DNA of 64,000 nucleotides from Multifurca ochricompacta (lineage: Eukaryota; Basidiomycota; Agaricomycetes; Russulales; Russulaceae): assembly GCA_022496185.1 (NCBI GenBank), contig WTXG01000001.1, positions 1 to 64,000 of the forward strand, given 5' to 3'. Both the position numbers and the translations under genes were made by a program. Below, piece by piece: positions 1 through 11,593 of this stretch (the first letter of the stretch is position 1; each line of letters opens with the position of its first letter). The notes under the pieces were generated by a model that was given only the letters and a program-made list of their open reading frames with translations, made no database searches and was not told where the DNA came from.

Positions 1-2539
1 TGGCTCAACCCCATCAGCCTGGGCAAGAGCATTACATGTAACCTCTGTGTACACTAGTCAGTTCAATCATTAAAAATACCAGTACACTTTGAAACTGCAC
101 AGAAAACAGCCGACTGAGACGTATTGGTGGACTCTGGAGCCACCAATAACTTCATCAGCCAGCAACTTGTAAGAGTCCTGGATTAGGGACACTCATGCTT
201 CCCCAAGAGAAGAATATTTGGAACATAGACAGGATGGCCAATAAAGCCGGGAGGATTACACATTACACCAACCTGAGTATACAGGTTGGTGAAGATACCA
301 AAACGATCCACTTCCTCATCACCAATCTTGGTACTGAGGATCTCATCCTAGGATATCCCTGGCTTGCAGCCTTTGAACCAAAAATAAACTGGACAGATGC
401 AACCATGAGTAAAGAGTTCTACCCTGTCATCATTACATCCTTGGGGTATGACTATGCAGTATGACACCCTACCATCTGAGCCATTGTTATAGGGGAAAAG
501 GCTACCTGGGATGACCTGGAACCCAGTGATCAAGTATACTGCTATACAACAAAGGCCTCTGAATTGGCACAAAGAGCAATAGAAGGGCAGGAAGACAAAA
601 CCTTTGAAAACACCATCCCTGAAGAGTACCATTGTCACCATAAGGTATTCTCCGAAGAAGAGTCCCAGTGATTCCCACCTTCACAACCCTGGGATCATGC
701 CATTGATTTCATACCAGATGCACCCCCCACCATTGACTGCAAAATCTATCTGCTATCACTGAAGGAACAGGAGGTGTTAACTGCCTTCCTAGAAGAACAT
801 CTTGCCAAAGGATATATTCACCCATCCAAGTCACCCTATGCATCCCCTTTTCTTCATCAAAAAGAAGGACAGCAAACTGTGCCCAGTACAAGATTACAGG
901 AGAATTAATGCTTACACTGTTCAAAATGCCTACCCCTTCCACTTATACCCAAACTTATTGACACAATGAGAGACAAAGCATTGTTCTCCAAGATGGACAT
1001 CCATTGGGGGTACAACAATATACACATTCGCAAAGGGGATCAGGGAAAAGCTGCATTCAAAACTAACCAGGGACTCTTTGAACCCAATGTTATGTTCTTT
1101 GGGTTGACCAACTCTCCAGCAACATTCCAAGCAATGATGAACCATATATTCTGGGATCTCATACTGACTGGAGAGGTGGTTGTCTACATGGATGACATTT
1201 TGGTCACTACTAAAGACAATCTCCCTCATCATCAAAATCGCGTCCATCAGGTTCTGGATATTCTACACAACCATGACCTCTACCTGAAACTGGCAAAATG
1301 CTCCTTTGAACAAAAGAGCATTGAGTACCTAGGAGTCATACTTGAGGGAGGGTGTGTATGCATGGACCCAGTCAAGGTGCAGGGGATCAGAGAATGGCTG
1401 ACACCCACAAGTGTTAAGGATGTTAGATCCTTCATCAGATTCTGTAACTTCTATCGGCGTTTCATCAAAGGCTTCTCTGGAATTGCTCACCCACTGAACA
1501 ATCTCTTAAAGAAGGACGTACCATGGCACTGGGGTGCACCCCAACAAGAAGCATTTGAACAAATCAGAGACATTATAGGAGCAGAACCAGTACTCATCCA
1601 ACCTGATCTAAACCAACCCTTTGAGTTGAAAGTAGATGCCTCTCACTTTGCAAATGGAGCCATACTGTACCAGTGAGACCCTGCCCAAGTTCTACACCCA
1701 GTGGCATACTATTCCGAAACCTTCTCCCCAGCTGAACAAAATTACGATATCTGGGACAGAGAATTGCTTGCCATTGTCAAAGCATTGCAACACTGGTGAC
1801 CCTACCTAGCTGGTGCCCCTCACAAAACTGTTATTCACACCAACCATTCCAACCTGTTGTACTGGAAGGAACCCCACAAAATCAGCCGATGCGTGGCATG
1901 AGAAGTGTTGGAGCTGGAAGAATACAACTTTACCCTGAAGCACATTGCAGGGAGCCATAATGCATGAGCAGATGCACTGTCATGAAGACCAGACATGCAT
2001 ACCAGAGAGGACAACAATAATGACATTACTGTCCTCCTGGAAGAAGTGTTCATGAGGACTGCTGTAGTCAGCCTCCATGACATGGATTTATGGGCACAAG
2101 TCTCCCAAAACATGAACCAAGAGCTTTGTCAGTCTTGGGCCAATGTGCACAATTTGAAGGAGATTAACGGCCTGTGGTGGAAAGATGGTGATCGTCTCAT
2201 TGTCACCAGTGGTGACAACATTAAGAGGGGGGTGATCCATTTTCACCATAACCTCCCCTCTGCAGGCCACCCCAGTATTGCTAACACCTACACCCTCACC
2301 AAATGAGACTACTGGTGGCCCAACATGAAACAAGACATTGAAAACTATGTGAAAGGATGTGCCACATGTCAGGCAAACAAAGTTAACATGCACCCAAAGA
2401 TCCCACCACTACATCCCATTATGCCCATTGCATCGACCCCATTCCAGACCATTGCCATGGATTTCATAGTCAAACTCCCCAAGTCACAAGGATTCGACTC
2501 CATCCTCATGATCACTGACCACGACTGCTCAAAGGCAGC
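1..2539 (+). mobile_element. Older Ty3/gypsy chromovirus G2, left part (pol, degenerate)
   Basis: This is the pol region of an old gypsy element, cut on the left by the window edge and on the right by insertion of G1. It aligns with G1 pol from just after the Gag stop to the integrase core. Protease remains lie near 120-180. Reverse transcriptase follows, with a YMDDIL active site near 1187-1204, then RNase H and the integrase HHCC zinc finger with CATCQANK near 2355. The main frame (codons starting at multiples of 3) is broken by TGA codons at 462, 669, 1674, 1797, 1899, 1965 and 2304. Each aligns with an Arg codon in G1, consistent with CGA to TGA. A small compensated frame slip lies near 850-960. 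CpG is very scarce. The element is not functional and is clearly older than G1. Confidence 0.93.
2535..2539. other. Left target-site duplication of G1 (GCAGC)
   Basis: The five bases immediately before the G1 5' LTR are repeated exactly at 10655-10659 after the 3' LTR. This fixes both element ends and shows integrase-mediated insertion into G2. Confidence 0.95.
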
Positions 2540-3134
2540 TGTTACGAACCCCGCTGTGTTGTCTTGTTTCCTTTTTTCCATCATGTGATGTGCTGTTTGA
2601 CTCCGTTTGCCCCTTCGTTGACCATGTTATGACTTCCTTTGTACATATTTGTCCCTTATCTTTGACCGAGGCTGTGCTTATCTCTGACTCATACTTTACA
2701 CAAGGATGCTTACGTATTTTCCCACCAGAATCGCGACTATACCAGATTTGTCTATGTATATTCTCACCTGACCCACATTGACTCCGTCCCCCATCTGGTT
2801 ATATTACGACTTTGTTGATACATCGAGTACAGTACTCCGATTTAGACTCCGACCTCTATCACGTATATAAGGCCTGCCTAGATAGCCTGTATGCCTTAGA
2901 CTCGACTTCTTAATCGACTTGGTGCATTACCTTCTGGGTGATTCCTAAGACCCGACTCTTGAATCGTCTCAGTGCTTTTGGCACTTTTCTGCTCACCGAT
3001 ACTAAGGGATTAGCTCCTTGGTACCGACTCCTCACCCGAACTCCGTACACTTGAAACACAGTGTACACCTGACTTCGTAGTTTCGCTATGCGACTTATCA
3101 CACGTTGTGACAAACGCCTGCACCAGGCGTTACA
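2540..3134 (+). repeat. G1 5' LTR
   Basis: The LTR is 595 bp, begins TGTTAC and ends TTACA. A TATA-like box TATATAA lies at 2864-2870. It differs from the 3' LTR at 17 positions by my count. All except one C/G difference are CpG transitions, with either copy carrying the mutated state. Confidence 0.96.
2864..2870 (+). promoter_or_regulatory. TATA box in G1 5' LTR
   Basis: TATATAA lies about 325 bp into the LTR, the usual place for the U3 promoter. The same motif is at 10384-10390 in the 3' LTR, and equivalents occur in the G2 LTR (13243-13249) and the copia A LTR (14150-14156). Confidence 0.6.
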
Positions 3135-3156
3135 TTAAGTCGAGTCTCTCCCCACC

Positions 3157-4695
3157 GTGGCTTCATCCAGCCACAGTCAGACCTTGCACAACAAAGAACT
3201 CATTGACCACCGAGACAAGGATAATCTTTCACAACAAGTCCTTGGCTCTGCCGTCTGGAAAGATTTTGAAACCGAGTTTGGATACTACGTCTATCACGAC
3301 GACCAGTACCAGCCAGTTGAATACAACGAACAGAAAAGGGTCTGGTACCGTATCCGTTACTCTAGAAGCCATCGCTCCTGGGTTACCACAGGACCCGCCC
3401 CGCCAGAGTACGGCCTAGGACCTTGGAGAGAGAATCCTCCAGCCATCATCACAGATTCAGAACCAGAAGAATACATCGAAGAAAGCAGCAAAGACGCACG
3501 AGTCATAGCCACCAGTTTTATGGCTCAGACAGTTGCACCTGAGAGTACTACGTTCAGAACATCTGCTTTAGTCTCTCCCCAGATCACACGACAAACCTCA
3601 GACACCCCGACTCTTACGTACCCAACAATGTCGACCATTGCTGCACAGTTACCTGACCCTGCCCCCATTGTCCCTGCTCCGAACCTCCCTCCCCCATCAG
3701 GACGCCTTACAGGAGTCCTGCTGACCATGTTTACCGGTGACCGATCACAGAGCAAGAAGTTCATGCTCGAATTTGAGACGTTCAAAAATTTCAATCATGA
3801 TGTCCCCCAGATCGTGAACCCTTTCCAACGAACCAACCTCTTCCTCTCGCTTATCAGAGGGGATTCTGTCGATGATTGGACAATGGAGCAGATTGAATGG
3901 CTGAACAACAGAGTTACAGCTGGAACTAGAACCACAGACGAAGATCTGTGGGATGTAGTGGTGCAAAAATTTAAAGACGCCTTCACAGACAGGCAGGCCA
4001 AGCAGAAGGCTGCCAGAGAACTGAAGTCCCTCAAAATGGAATGAGGGGACTTGGATGGCTATGTAGCCAGATTTCGCAACCTGGCCAAGAGAGCGGGGTA
4101 CGATGTGAATGAAGAGGTGACGCTTGACCTCTTCTCCCAGGGGTTGCCTAACCCCCTGGTGAAAAACATCATCCAATTCCATCACCCCGAATCATGGAGC
4201 CAATGGACAAATGCCGCCAGAACACAGCAGCAGGATTATTTAGATTTCCAAACACGATTTGGAGTGGATACAAAGAAGGGTAAAACCCGTGATCAGTGGA
4301 AGGCGGCGTTTGGGGTAAAACCTACCCACCCTCGAGACCCCAACGCCATGGACACATCGGCAGATCGTACCAAAGCCCACGCAGCCCTTACCGACAACAA
4401 AAAGAAAAACCTTATGAAAGAAGGACGCTGCTTTCACTGCCGAGCACAAGGACACATGTCATGGTTCTGCCCAAAGAAAACAGTTCGTGCTGCTGAAGCA
4501 ACAGTAGCCACCACTACCACAACACTACCAATACACCCCATACAGAACCTACCCACCCCAGTAAAAGAAAACCCAGTAACCACCCTGAAGACCAAAGAAC
4601 AGAAAGCAGCAGCTATCTGGGAACATATGATGAACGAAGACGAGGCAGTACGCGCCTTGATCGTTGACAAGGCCTTTGGCCAAAAGGATTTTTGA
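3157..4695 (+). pseudogene. G1 Gag (nucleocapsid), one in-frame stop
   Basis: Retrotransposon Gag, which packages the element RNA into particles. One frame runs from the leader to TGA 4693-4695 and is interrupted only by TGA at 4042-4044. The middle has the typical helical Gag core, including the segment around GDLDGYVARFRNLA. A CX2CX4HX4C zinc knuckle, CFHCRAQGHMSWFC, lies at about 4432-4473. No ATG is available near the start of the frame. The best start context is CCACCGTGG at 3152-3160, an ideal Kozak site with GTG in place of ATG. Pol follows in the -1 frame with no gap, so Gag-Pol probably depends on frameshifting at the Gag stop. Confidence 0.85.
4687..4695 (+). promoter_or_regulatory. 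Candidate -1 frameshift site joining Gag to Pol
   Basis: The Gag frame ends GAT TTT TGA, and Pol is open in the -1 frame directly across this point (TTT TTG ATC). A single-codon slip on TTT just before the stop would join the two frames. No ATG exists for Pol here. Inference from frame arrangement only. Confidence 0.45.
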
Positions 4696-7600
4696 TCGGC
4701 TCGACCCCATCGGCCTGGGCAAGAGCACTCCATGTAACTTCTGTGTACACTAGTCGTTTCAAATCGTTAAAAATACCAGTACATTTTGAAACCAAACAGA
4801 AGACGGCCAACAGATGGATATTGATCGACTCTGGAGCTACAGACAATTTCATTAGCCAACGACTTCAGAGGACGCTAGGACTGGGGACACAGTTACTGTC
4901 ATGAACTGACACCCTAGAAAACCTCCTGACCCCCCAGAAATCCTCAGACACTCCCAGAGACCTTGTAAAACCCTCAGAGACGAAGATAACCCTAGATTAA
5001 GACCAGAGAAGGGCCGGTCCAGACCAGGGCTGGACTCCTGCCAAATTGGAGACCTGTGGGAAGAGTACTAACAGAACCCCACAATGCCTAAACAGCAGTC
5101 CACAAACTGCGGACTGCGGACTGCGGACTGCGGATTTCTAAGCCCAAAAGTGGGGCTATTCTCATTGGTGGAGCAGTAGGGAGTTAAAGCGAAGTTAACC
5201 TCCCCTAAAGTGGTGCACAGACCAAAGTCCTGGTTGTAATTATGTATATAAACCCTTTGGGAATAGAATGGACAGCTCCAGACTGTCCACTTGTGATCCG
5301 GTTCCTGATTACCTAGGAGATTAGCCCCACCTTGTGGAAGGCTTCTCATCTCGTGCCCTTGAGCTGTTCGCTTCATCTCCCTTGCACTTTCACCCTCACT
5401 CTCATCCTTTGCCCACTTCCAAATCCCTTCCCCTTCGCATACAACCCACTGTCCAGGCAGTCGACAGTGAGTTGTAACAGTTACTCCCCCAAGAGAAAAA
5501 CATTTGGAACATAGATGGAACAGCTAACAAAGCTGGGAAGATCACGCATTGCTGTGATTTAGAGGTACAGGTTGGGGAACGAACAAAGCAACTTCGCTTC
5601 CTCATCACGGATCTAGGAGAGGAAGACATGGTTCTAGGATACCCATGGCTGGCAGCGTTTGAGCCTAAGATCAACTGGGCAGAAGCCACCATGGATAAAG
5701 ATTTCTACCCAGTTATCATTACATCCCTCGGATACGACTATGCTGCACGACACCCTCTCACTCATGCTATTGTCATGGGATCGGCCGTCACCTGGAGTGA
5801 CGTAGAACCTGTGGATCAGGTGTATTGTTATGTTACGAAAGCATCGGAACTGGCCCAGGCAGAGGCGCAGAAAAACCTGGAAAGAACATTTGAAGAAGTT
5901 GTCCCTGCGGAGTATCATCGACATTGGAAGGTCTTCTCAGAGGAGGAATTGCAACGTTTCCCTCCCTCTCAACCCTGGGATCATGCCATTGACTTCGTCC
6001 TGGATGCCCCGCAATCAGTAGACTGTAAAATTTATCCCCTATCACAGCCAGAGAAGGAAGCGCTCTCTACCTTTCTGGAGGAGCATCTGGCAAAAGGATA
6101 CATACGACCTTCCAACTCGCCTTATGCATCACCCTTCTTTTTCATCAAAAAGAAGGACAGGAAACTGCGACCAGTACAGGATTACAGACGGATTAACGAA
6201 CTCACAGTGAAGAACAACTACCCGCTTCCTCTTATCTCAGAAATCATCGACAAAATGCGTGATAAAGCCCTGTTTTCAAAGATGGACGTTCATTGGGGAT
6301 ACAATAACATTTGCATCTGAGAAGGCGACCAGCCCAAGGCCGCCTTCAAGACCAGTCAAGGACTTTTTGAACCCAATGTTATGTTCTTTGGCTTAACGAA
6401 CTTGCCGGCAACCTTCCAGGCCATGATGAACCACATTTTCCGAGACCTAATCCTCACAGAAGAGGTCGTAGTGTATATGGATGACATCCTGGTAGCCACG
6501 AAAGACGACATTCACCACCACCGAATCTGAGTCCACGAAGTACTAGAAATCCTGGCAAAACATGACCTCTATCTGAAACCTGCCAAATGCTCCTTCAAAC
6601 AAAAGACTGTTGAATATCTGGGTGTTATCCTGGAAGGAGGGCAGGTGCGCATGGACCCTGTAAAGGTGCAAGGCATTCGAGAGTGGACCGCCCCTCAGTG
6701 TACCAAGGATGTCAGATCGTTCATTGGATTTTGCAATTTCTACCGACGCTTTGTCAAAGGATTCTCGGCTATCGCCCGACCGCTTAATGACTTGTTGAAA
6801 AAGGACGTACCCTGGCACTGGGACGAACTACAGCAGAAAGCATTCGACCAAATAAAGACGATTATCAGTTCCAAGCCGGTTCTTATTCAACCCGACCTGG
6901 CCAAACCCTTTGAACTAGAGGTTGATGCTTCCATGTATGCCAATGGCGCAGTCTTATCACAAAGAGATACTGGAGGGATTCTTCATCCCATTGCGTTCTA
7001 CTCAGAAACGTTCTCATCGGCGGAAAGAAATTATGACATTTGGGACAGGGAATTATTGGCTATCATGAAAGCGTTACGACACTGGCGACCATACTTGGCT
7101 GGATCTCCGCATAAAACCATCATCTACACAGACCACTCCAACCTCTTGTATTGGAGAGAACCGCACAAGATCAGCCGACGGATAGCACGAGAAGTCTTGG
7201 AGCTTGAAGAGTACAACTTCACGCTCAAACACTTACCTGGAGCTCGTAATGCACGAGCTGATGCCCTGTCCAGACCAACCGGACGAGACGAAGGGGAAAA
7301 CGACAACAACAATATCGTCGTTTTACCAGAAGATGTCTTTGCGAAAACCGCCGTTGTTAGCCTTCATGACATGGATCTATGGGCCCAAGTGACGCAGAAC
7401 ATGAACCAGGAATTGTGCAAATCTTGGGCAGAGCCGCATAACATAAAGATGAAAGACGGCCTCTGGTGGAAAGACGGTGATCGTTTGGTTGTCACCGGTG
7501 GCGACAACATTAAGAGGGGGGTGATTCATTTTCACCATGACCTTCCCTCTGCAGGACACCCGGGAATTGCAAACACATACGCCCTCGCCAAACGAGACTA

Positions 7601-9113
7601 CTGGTGGCCAAACATGAAAAAGGATGTTGAAGCATATGTCAAAGGATGCGCAGAATGCCAGGCGAACAAAGTAAATACTCACCCAAGACCGCCGGCACTT
7701 TCATTCATTACGCCAGTCGCAACAGCTCCCTTCCAGACCATCGCCATGGACTTCATTGTCAAACTCCCACAATCACAAGGATATGACTCGATACTTACCA
7801 TCACGGACCATGACTACTCGAAGGCCGCCCTCTTCATCCCCTGTAATGAGACAATATCAGCGGAAGGAGTTGTGAAACTCTACCTGAACCACGTCTACCG
7901 ACATTATGGACTGCCGCAGAAGATTATTTCCGACCGAGACCCACGATTCGCCTCCATGTTCGCCCGAGCACTCTGTAAACATCTCGACATTCAGCAGAAC
8001 ATATCCACCGCATATCACCCCCAGACGGATGGACAGTTGGAATGAACAAATCAATGGCTGGAACAATACCTTCGATTTTGGTGTAACAAACAACAGAACG
8101 ACTGGGCAGAGTGGCTGGCGACGGCTGAGTTCGCACACAATAGCTGGCCAAATGGAACGACGAAGACCACTCCTTTCTCTCTTATTATGGGGTGGGACCC
8201 TCGTACCACATGGACAGACAAACCCACAAATGTACCATCTGTGACACAGCGTATCGACCAATGGGAGGAGATATGAGAATCGGCCAGTAGAAACCTTCAG
8301 AAGGCGCAAAGGACCCTAGCCGAGAAGCCTACTAGGTTTACGCCCTACCAGGTTGGAGATCAAGTCTGGCTAGAAGGGCGCAACATTCACACATCACACC
8401 CAATGGCAAAATTAGCTCCCAGATGCCACAGCCCCTTTGTGATCGAACAGAAGCTGTCAGACATCACGTATAGGCTCATGTTACCTGCCACCTGGAAGAT
8501 ACATCCCGTCTTCCATGCTAGCCTTCTAACACCGTACAAAGAAACTGCCATTCATGGACAGAACTTTCCCAGACCTCCCCCTGACCTTGTCGACGGAGAA
8601 CCGGAATGGGAAGTGGAACGTATTGCTGATGCCAAATGGAAGGGTCGAGGACATAATCGGAAGCTCCATTATCTGATCAAATGGAAGGGATTCCCAGATG
8701 CCGACAACTCGTGGGAACCTGCTGCGGATGTCTTTGCACCCAAGCTCGTCAAAGACTTCTATAGACGCCACCCAGAGGCAGATAAAGAGCCAGAGAAAAT
8801 ACGAGTTGCCAAACACCTCTTCCCCCCACAATCAACCAGAAACTTGCTCATGTCCTCCTCGAAGATCCATGCCTCTGCCGCCATCGATGCGTTTCCTGTA
8901 CTTACTCCTGTGCATCCTCCTTCTCGCCCACTTTCTCCTGTTAACTACGATGCGACCGCCCAAGTGGCCCAAGGGGACAGAATCATCGACATCGACGAAG
9001 ATTTTAATCTGCCCGAACATCCCCATCCCAACGACCTGATCGACGTGGACTTCGGTGATGAATCCCCTTCTTCCCCAACGACCCCAACTCACAGTTCTAC
9101 TTCCCGCTCATGA
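4692..9113 (+). pseudogene. G1 Pol polyprotein: PR, RT, RNase H, IN, chromodomain
   Basis: One frame runs from 4692 to the TGA at 9111-9113. It contains an aspartic protease (DSGAT at 4827-4841), reverse transcriptase (VYMDDIL at about 6471-6491), RNase H with the TDHSNLLYW segment (about 7129-7155), and integrase. Integrase has an HHCC finger near 7550-7670 and a catalytic core with MDFIVKL, ISDRDPRF and TDGQLE. It is followed by a chromodomain near 8600-8770 (LHYLIKWKGF, NSWEP), which targets integration to heterochromatin in chromoviruses. The reading is broken by the solo LTR at 4897-5479 and by TGA at 6318, 6528, 8043 and 8274. At these sites family alignment, or the copy in G2, implies Arg or its transition product. 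There are no frameshifts over about 4.4 kb. The frame continues past the chromodomain into the zinc-knuckle segment. Confidence 0.93.
4897..5479. repeat. Solo LTR inserted in G1 protease region
   Basis: A 583-bp sequence starting TGTCATGAACTG and ending GTTGTAACA, with 5-bp target duplications GTTAC at 4892-4896 and 5480-5484. Conceptual removal of the insert and one duplication (588 bp) joins the protease frame directly to the RT frame, matching the uninterrupted G2 copy. It carries four tandem 7-bp units ACTGCGG at 5106-5133. A similar LTR start lies at 23423. It is presumed to be the product of LTR-LTR recombination after insertion. Confidence 0.92.
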
Positions 9114-10028
9114 TCCCATCGACCAGAAATGATGGTACCACGGAGGTGGCCAAGTACATTTATTACACCAACGAAGGTATGGACGTAGCCGGATGCTTAG
9201 AGAAAGGGGGACCCGTCTATGGGGCCCCAGTTTACCTCGAAGAGAAAAACATCGACCGGCTGCATTTCGTCCTGGGGCCCGAACACCTGCAACATCTCTC
9301 AGCCCACGACCCACACGCCTTCGCGATCAACGAGGTGCTTCAAGACTTACGGATGCCACAACTAACCGCTGAGATTGCACGACTCCGCAAGTTTCAGGCG
9401 CTTCGGGACAACTTAGAGATGCAACGTCATGACTATGAACGGCAAATGGTAAAAATTAACCGGGGGGTTTTTGACATTGAGCACCACCTGGCAAGCATCA
9501 GGACAAGGTTGGAACGAGGGAGGCATACCAAATTATTTCTGAACGGTACACCGACATTTTTGCGCGGCCACTTCCTCGTCGCCGCCTCGACCTGGCACCC
9601 CGGCTTAACCCTCACTGCTTCGAAATGCCACACCTCCACGAAAACCCTGATGGTAAGCTTTGCTGGCGCTGCAACAGCAAGTATCACCTTAGTTGGTGCT
9701 GCCCCAAGGCTGCGAAATGATGCCGACACTGTCAAAGCACCTCGCACTGGAGTCACCAATGCTTGTTCAATGACTCACACAGGCCCCCACTGTCCAGAAC
9801 CCCTCAGGATGGTGCGGCAAATGTCTCTCTCACAACGCCGGACATCAAGAGATCGACTGTCATGTTTATGACGGCTGCTTTCGCTGTGGGAGACGGGGGC
9901 CCTACAGTTTTCTATGAACACACGTTTGCCCCACAGACGAAGAAAAGGAGAACTACGATGCTGATCACTACGCCGTAGCTGATGACTACCTTTCCTTGGT
10001 CCAGGATGACGACGGTATGCCGATCTAG
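9056..10028 (+). pseudogene. G1 post-chromodomain zinc-knuckle segment (frameshifted)
   Basis: This is the continuation of a conserved coding segment after the chromodomain; its N-terminal part is read in the pol frame (about 8850-9055). It matches G2 11590-12897 at protein level, for example AKYIYYTNEGMDVAGC and PVYGAPVYLEE. It ends in zinc-knuckle-like motifs: CX2CX4HX4C at 9661-9702, a second after a TGA, then CX2CX6HX4C, then a fourth CX2C cluster. The tail is ADDYLSLVQDDDG before TAG 10026-10028. In G1 the frame moves 0 to 2 to 1 to 0 through three small indels, near 9055, 9517 and 9740-9810. In-frame TGAs also occur. It probably binds nucleic acid. Whether it is a separate ORF3 or the C-terminus of Pol is unresolved. 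Confidence 0.75.
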
Positions 10029-10046
10029 CTGGCTCTGCTAGGACTT

Positions 10047-10056
10047 AGAAGAGGGG
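10047..10056 (+). other. G1 polypurine tract
   Basis: AGAAGAGGGG lies three bases before the 3' LTR, the expected position for the plus-strand primer of reverse transcription. G2 (12913-12925) and G3 (about 14433-14443) have matching tracts before their LTRs. Confidence 0.85.
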
Positions 10057-10059
10057 TAA

Positions 10060-10654
10060 TGTTACGAACCCTGCTGCGTCGTCTTGTTTCCTTTTTTCCA
10101 TCATGTGATGTGCTGTTTGACTCCATTTGCCCCTTCATTGACCATGTTATGACTTCCTTTGTACATATTTGTCCCTTATCTTTGACCGAGGCTGTGCTTA
10201 TCTCTGACTCATACTTTACACAAGGATGCTTACGTATTTTCCCACCAGAATCGCGACTATACCAGATTTGTCTACGTATATTCTCACCTGACCCACATTG
10301 ACTCCATCCCCCATCTGGTTATATTACGACTTTGTTGATACATCGAGTACGGTACTCCGATTTAGACTCCGACCTCTATCACGTATATAAGGCCTGCCTA
10401 GATAGCCTGTATGCCTTAGACTCGACTTCTTAATCGACTTGGTGCATTACCTTCTGGGTGATTCCTAAGACCCGACTCTTGAATCGTCTCAGTGCTTTTG
10501 GCACTTTTCCGCTCACCAATACTAAGGGATTAGCTCCTTGGTACCGACTCCTCACCCGAACTCCGTACACTTGAAAGACAGTGTACACCTGACTTTGTAG
10601 TTTCGCTATGCGACTTATCACACGTCATGACGAACGCCCGCACCAGGCATTACA
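10060..10654 (+). repeat. G1 3' LTR
   Basis: The LTR is 595 bp, the same length as the 5' LTR and about 97 percent identical by direct reading. It has a TATA-like box at 10384-10390. It is followed by the target duplication GCAGC at 10655-10659. Confidence 0.96.
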
Positions 10655-11593
10655 GCAGCCCTCTTTATACCCTGCAAAGAAACCATCACAGCCAAAGGAG
10701 TGGCAAAGCTGTATCTTGACCATGTCTATCGCCACTATGGACTTCCCCAGAAGATCATCTCTGATCAAGACACCCAATTTACATCAACATTCACATGAGC
10801 CTTATGCAAAACATTGAACATTACACAGAACATCTCCACAGCATATCACCCACAAACCAATGGACAGTCTGAACAGACCAACCAATGGTTAGAACAGTAT
10901 CTGTGATTCTGGTGTAATGGATGACAAGATGACTGGGCCCAGTGGCTATCAACAGCAGAGTTTGCCCACAACTCCTGGCCTAGCGGGACAACAAAAGCCA
11001 CTCCCTTCTCACTTATCATGGGTTGGACCCTGCGAACCACATGGGTAGATAAGCCTATCAACGTACCATTGGTGGTCCAACGAGTTGACCAATGGAGGGA
11101 GCTACAACAATCGGCCAATGAGAATCTGTTAAAGGCACAAAAGCTCTTATTGACACAGCCTAGCAAATTCACACCTTATCAGACCAATGACTGGGTCTGG
11201 CTCAAAGGGAAGAACATTCACACATCACACCCCACCACCAAGTTAGCGCCCCAATGTCACGGACCCTTCCAGATCAAAAGGAAGCTGTCAGAAATTTCAT
11301 ACAAACTTAAACTCCCTGAGAAATGGAAGATCCACCCAGTCTTCCATGCCCAACTACTGACCCCATACAAGGAAACCTCCATTCATGGAGAAAACTTCCC
11401 AAGACCACCACCTGATCTTATTGATGGAGAAGCAGAGTGGGAAGTGGATTGCATTCTAGATTCATCCCGACAAGGCCAAGGGTGCAAACTGCACTACCTA
11501 ATCAAGTGGAAGGGATTCCCAGACTCTGACAGTTCATGGGAGCCAGCCAGGAATATCTTCACTCCGGATCTTATCACGGAGTTCCACTTATGA
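10655..11593 (+). pseudogene. G2 Pol, right part: integrase core end and chromodomain
   Basis: This resumes G2 integrase exactly where it is cut at 2539. It carries the second catalytic region (GLPQKIISDQ) and the third (TNGQSEQTNQW), then the C-terminal domain and a chromodomain ending near 11590 (LHYLIKWKGF, SSWEPAR). TGA stops include 10796-10798, where G1 has an Arg codon. The chromodomain frame ends in TGA 11591-11593, which aligns with an Arg in G1 and is again consistent with CGA to TGA. The RT half of the same element is at 1-2539. Confidence 0.92.

Larger units (their letters stand above)
2540..10654 (+). mobile_element. Full-length Ty3/gypsy chromovirus G1 inserted in G2
   Basis: A complete LTR retrotransposon of 8115 bp with two 595-bp LTRs (2540-3134 and 10060-10654), each starting TGTTAC and ending TTACA. 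It is flanked by a 5-bp target duplication GCAGC (2535-2539 and 10655-10659). The order is LTR, gag, protease, reverse transcriptase, RNase H, integrase, chromodomain, a post-pol zinc-knuckle segment, a polypurine tract and LTR. The host sequence on both sides joins into one continuous integrase reading of G2. I count 17 substitutions between the LTRs, 16 of them CpG transitions, so the insertion is not recent. Internal stops make it non-autonomous in its present form. A solo LTR of another family is inserted at 4897-5479. I could not identify a convincing primer-binding site just after 3134. Confidence 0.96.

Noticed and set aside
3135..3156. tRNA primer-binding site of G1
   Set aside because: The bases after the LTR (TTAAGTCGAGTC) do not match a tRNA 3' end or the initiator anticodon arm that I can recognise, so no site is called.
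9110..9113. ATGA stop-start overlap in G1 as translational coupling of Pol and ORF3
   Set aside because: Alignment to G2 shows the homologous frame is already open upstream of this ATG. The overlap is created by a roughly 10-nt deletion near 9055.
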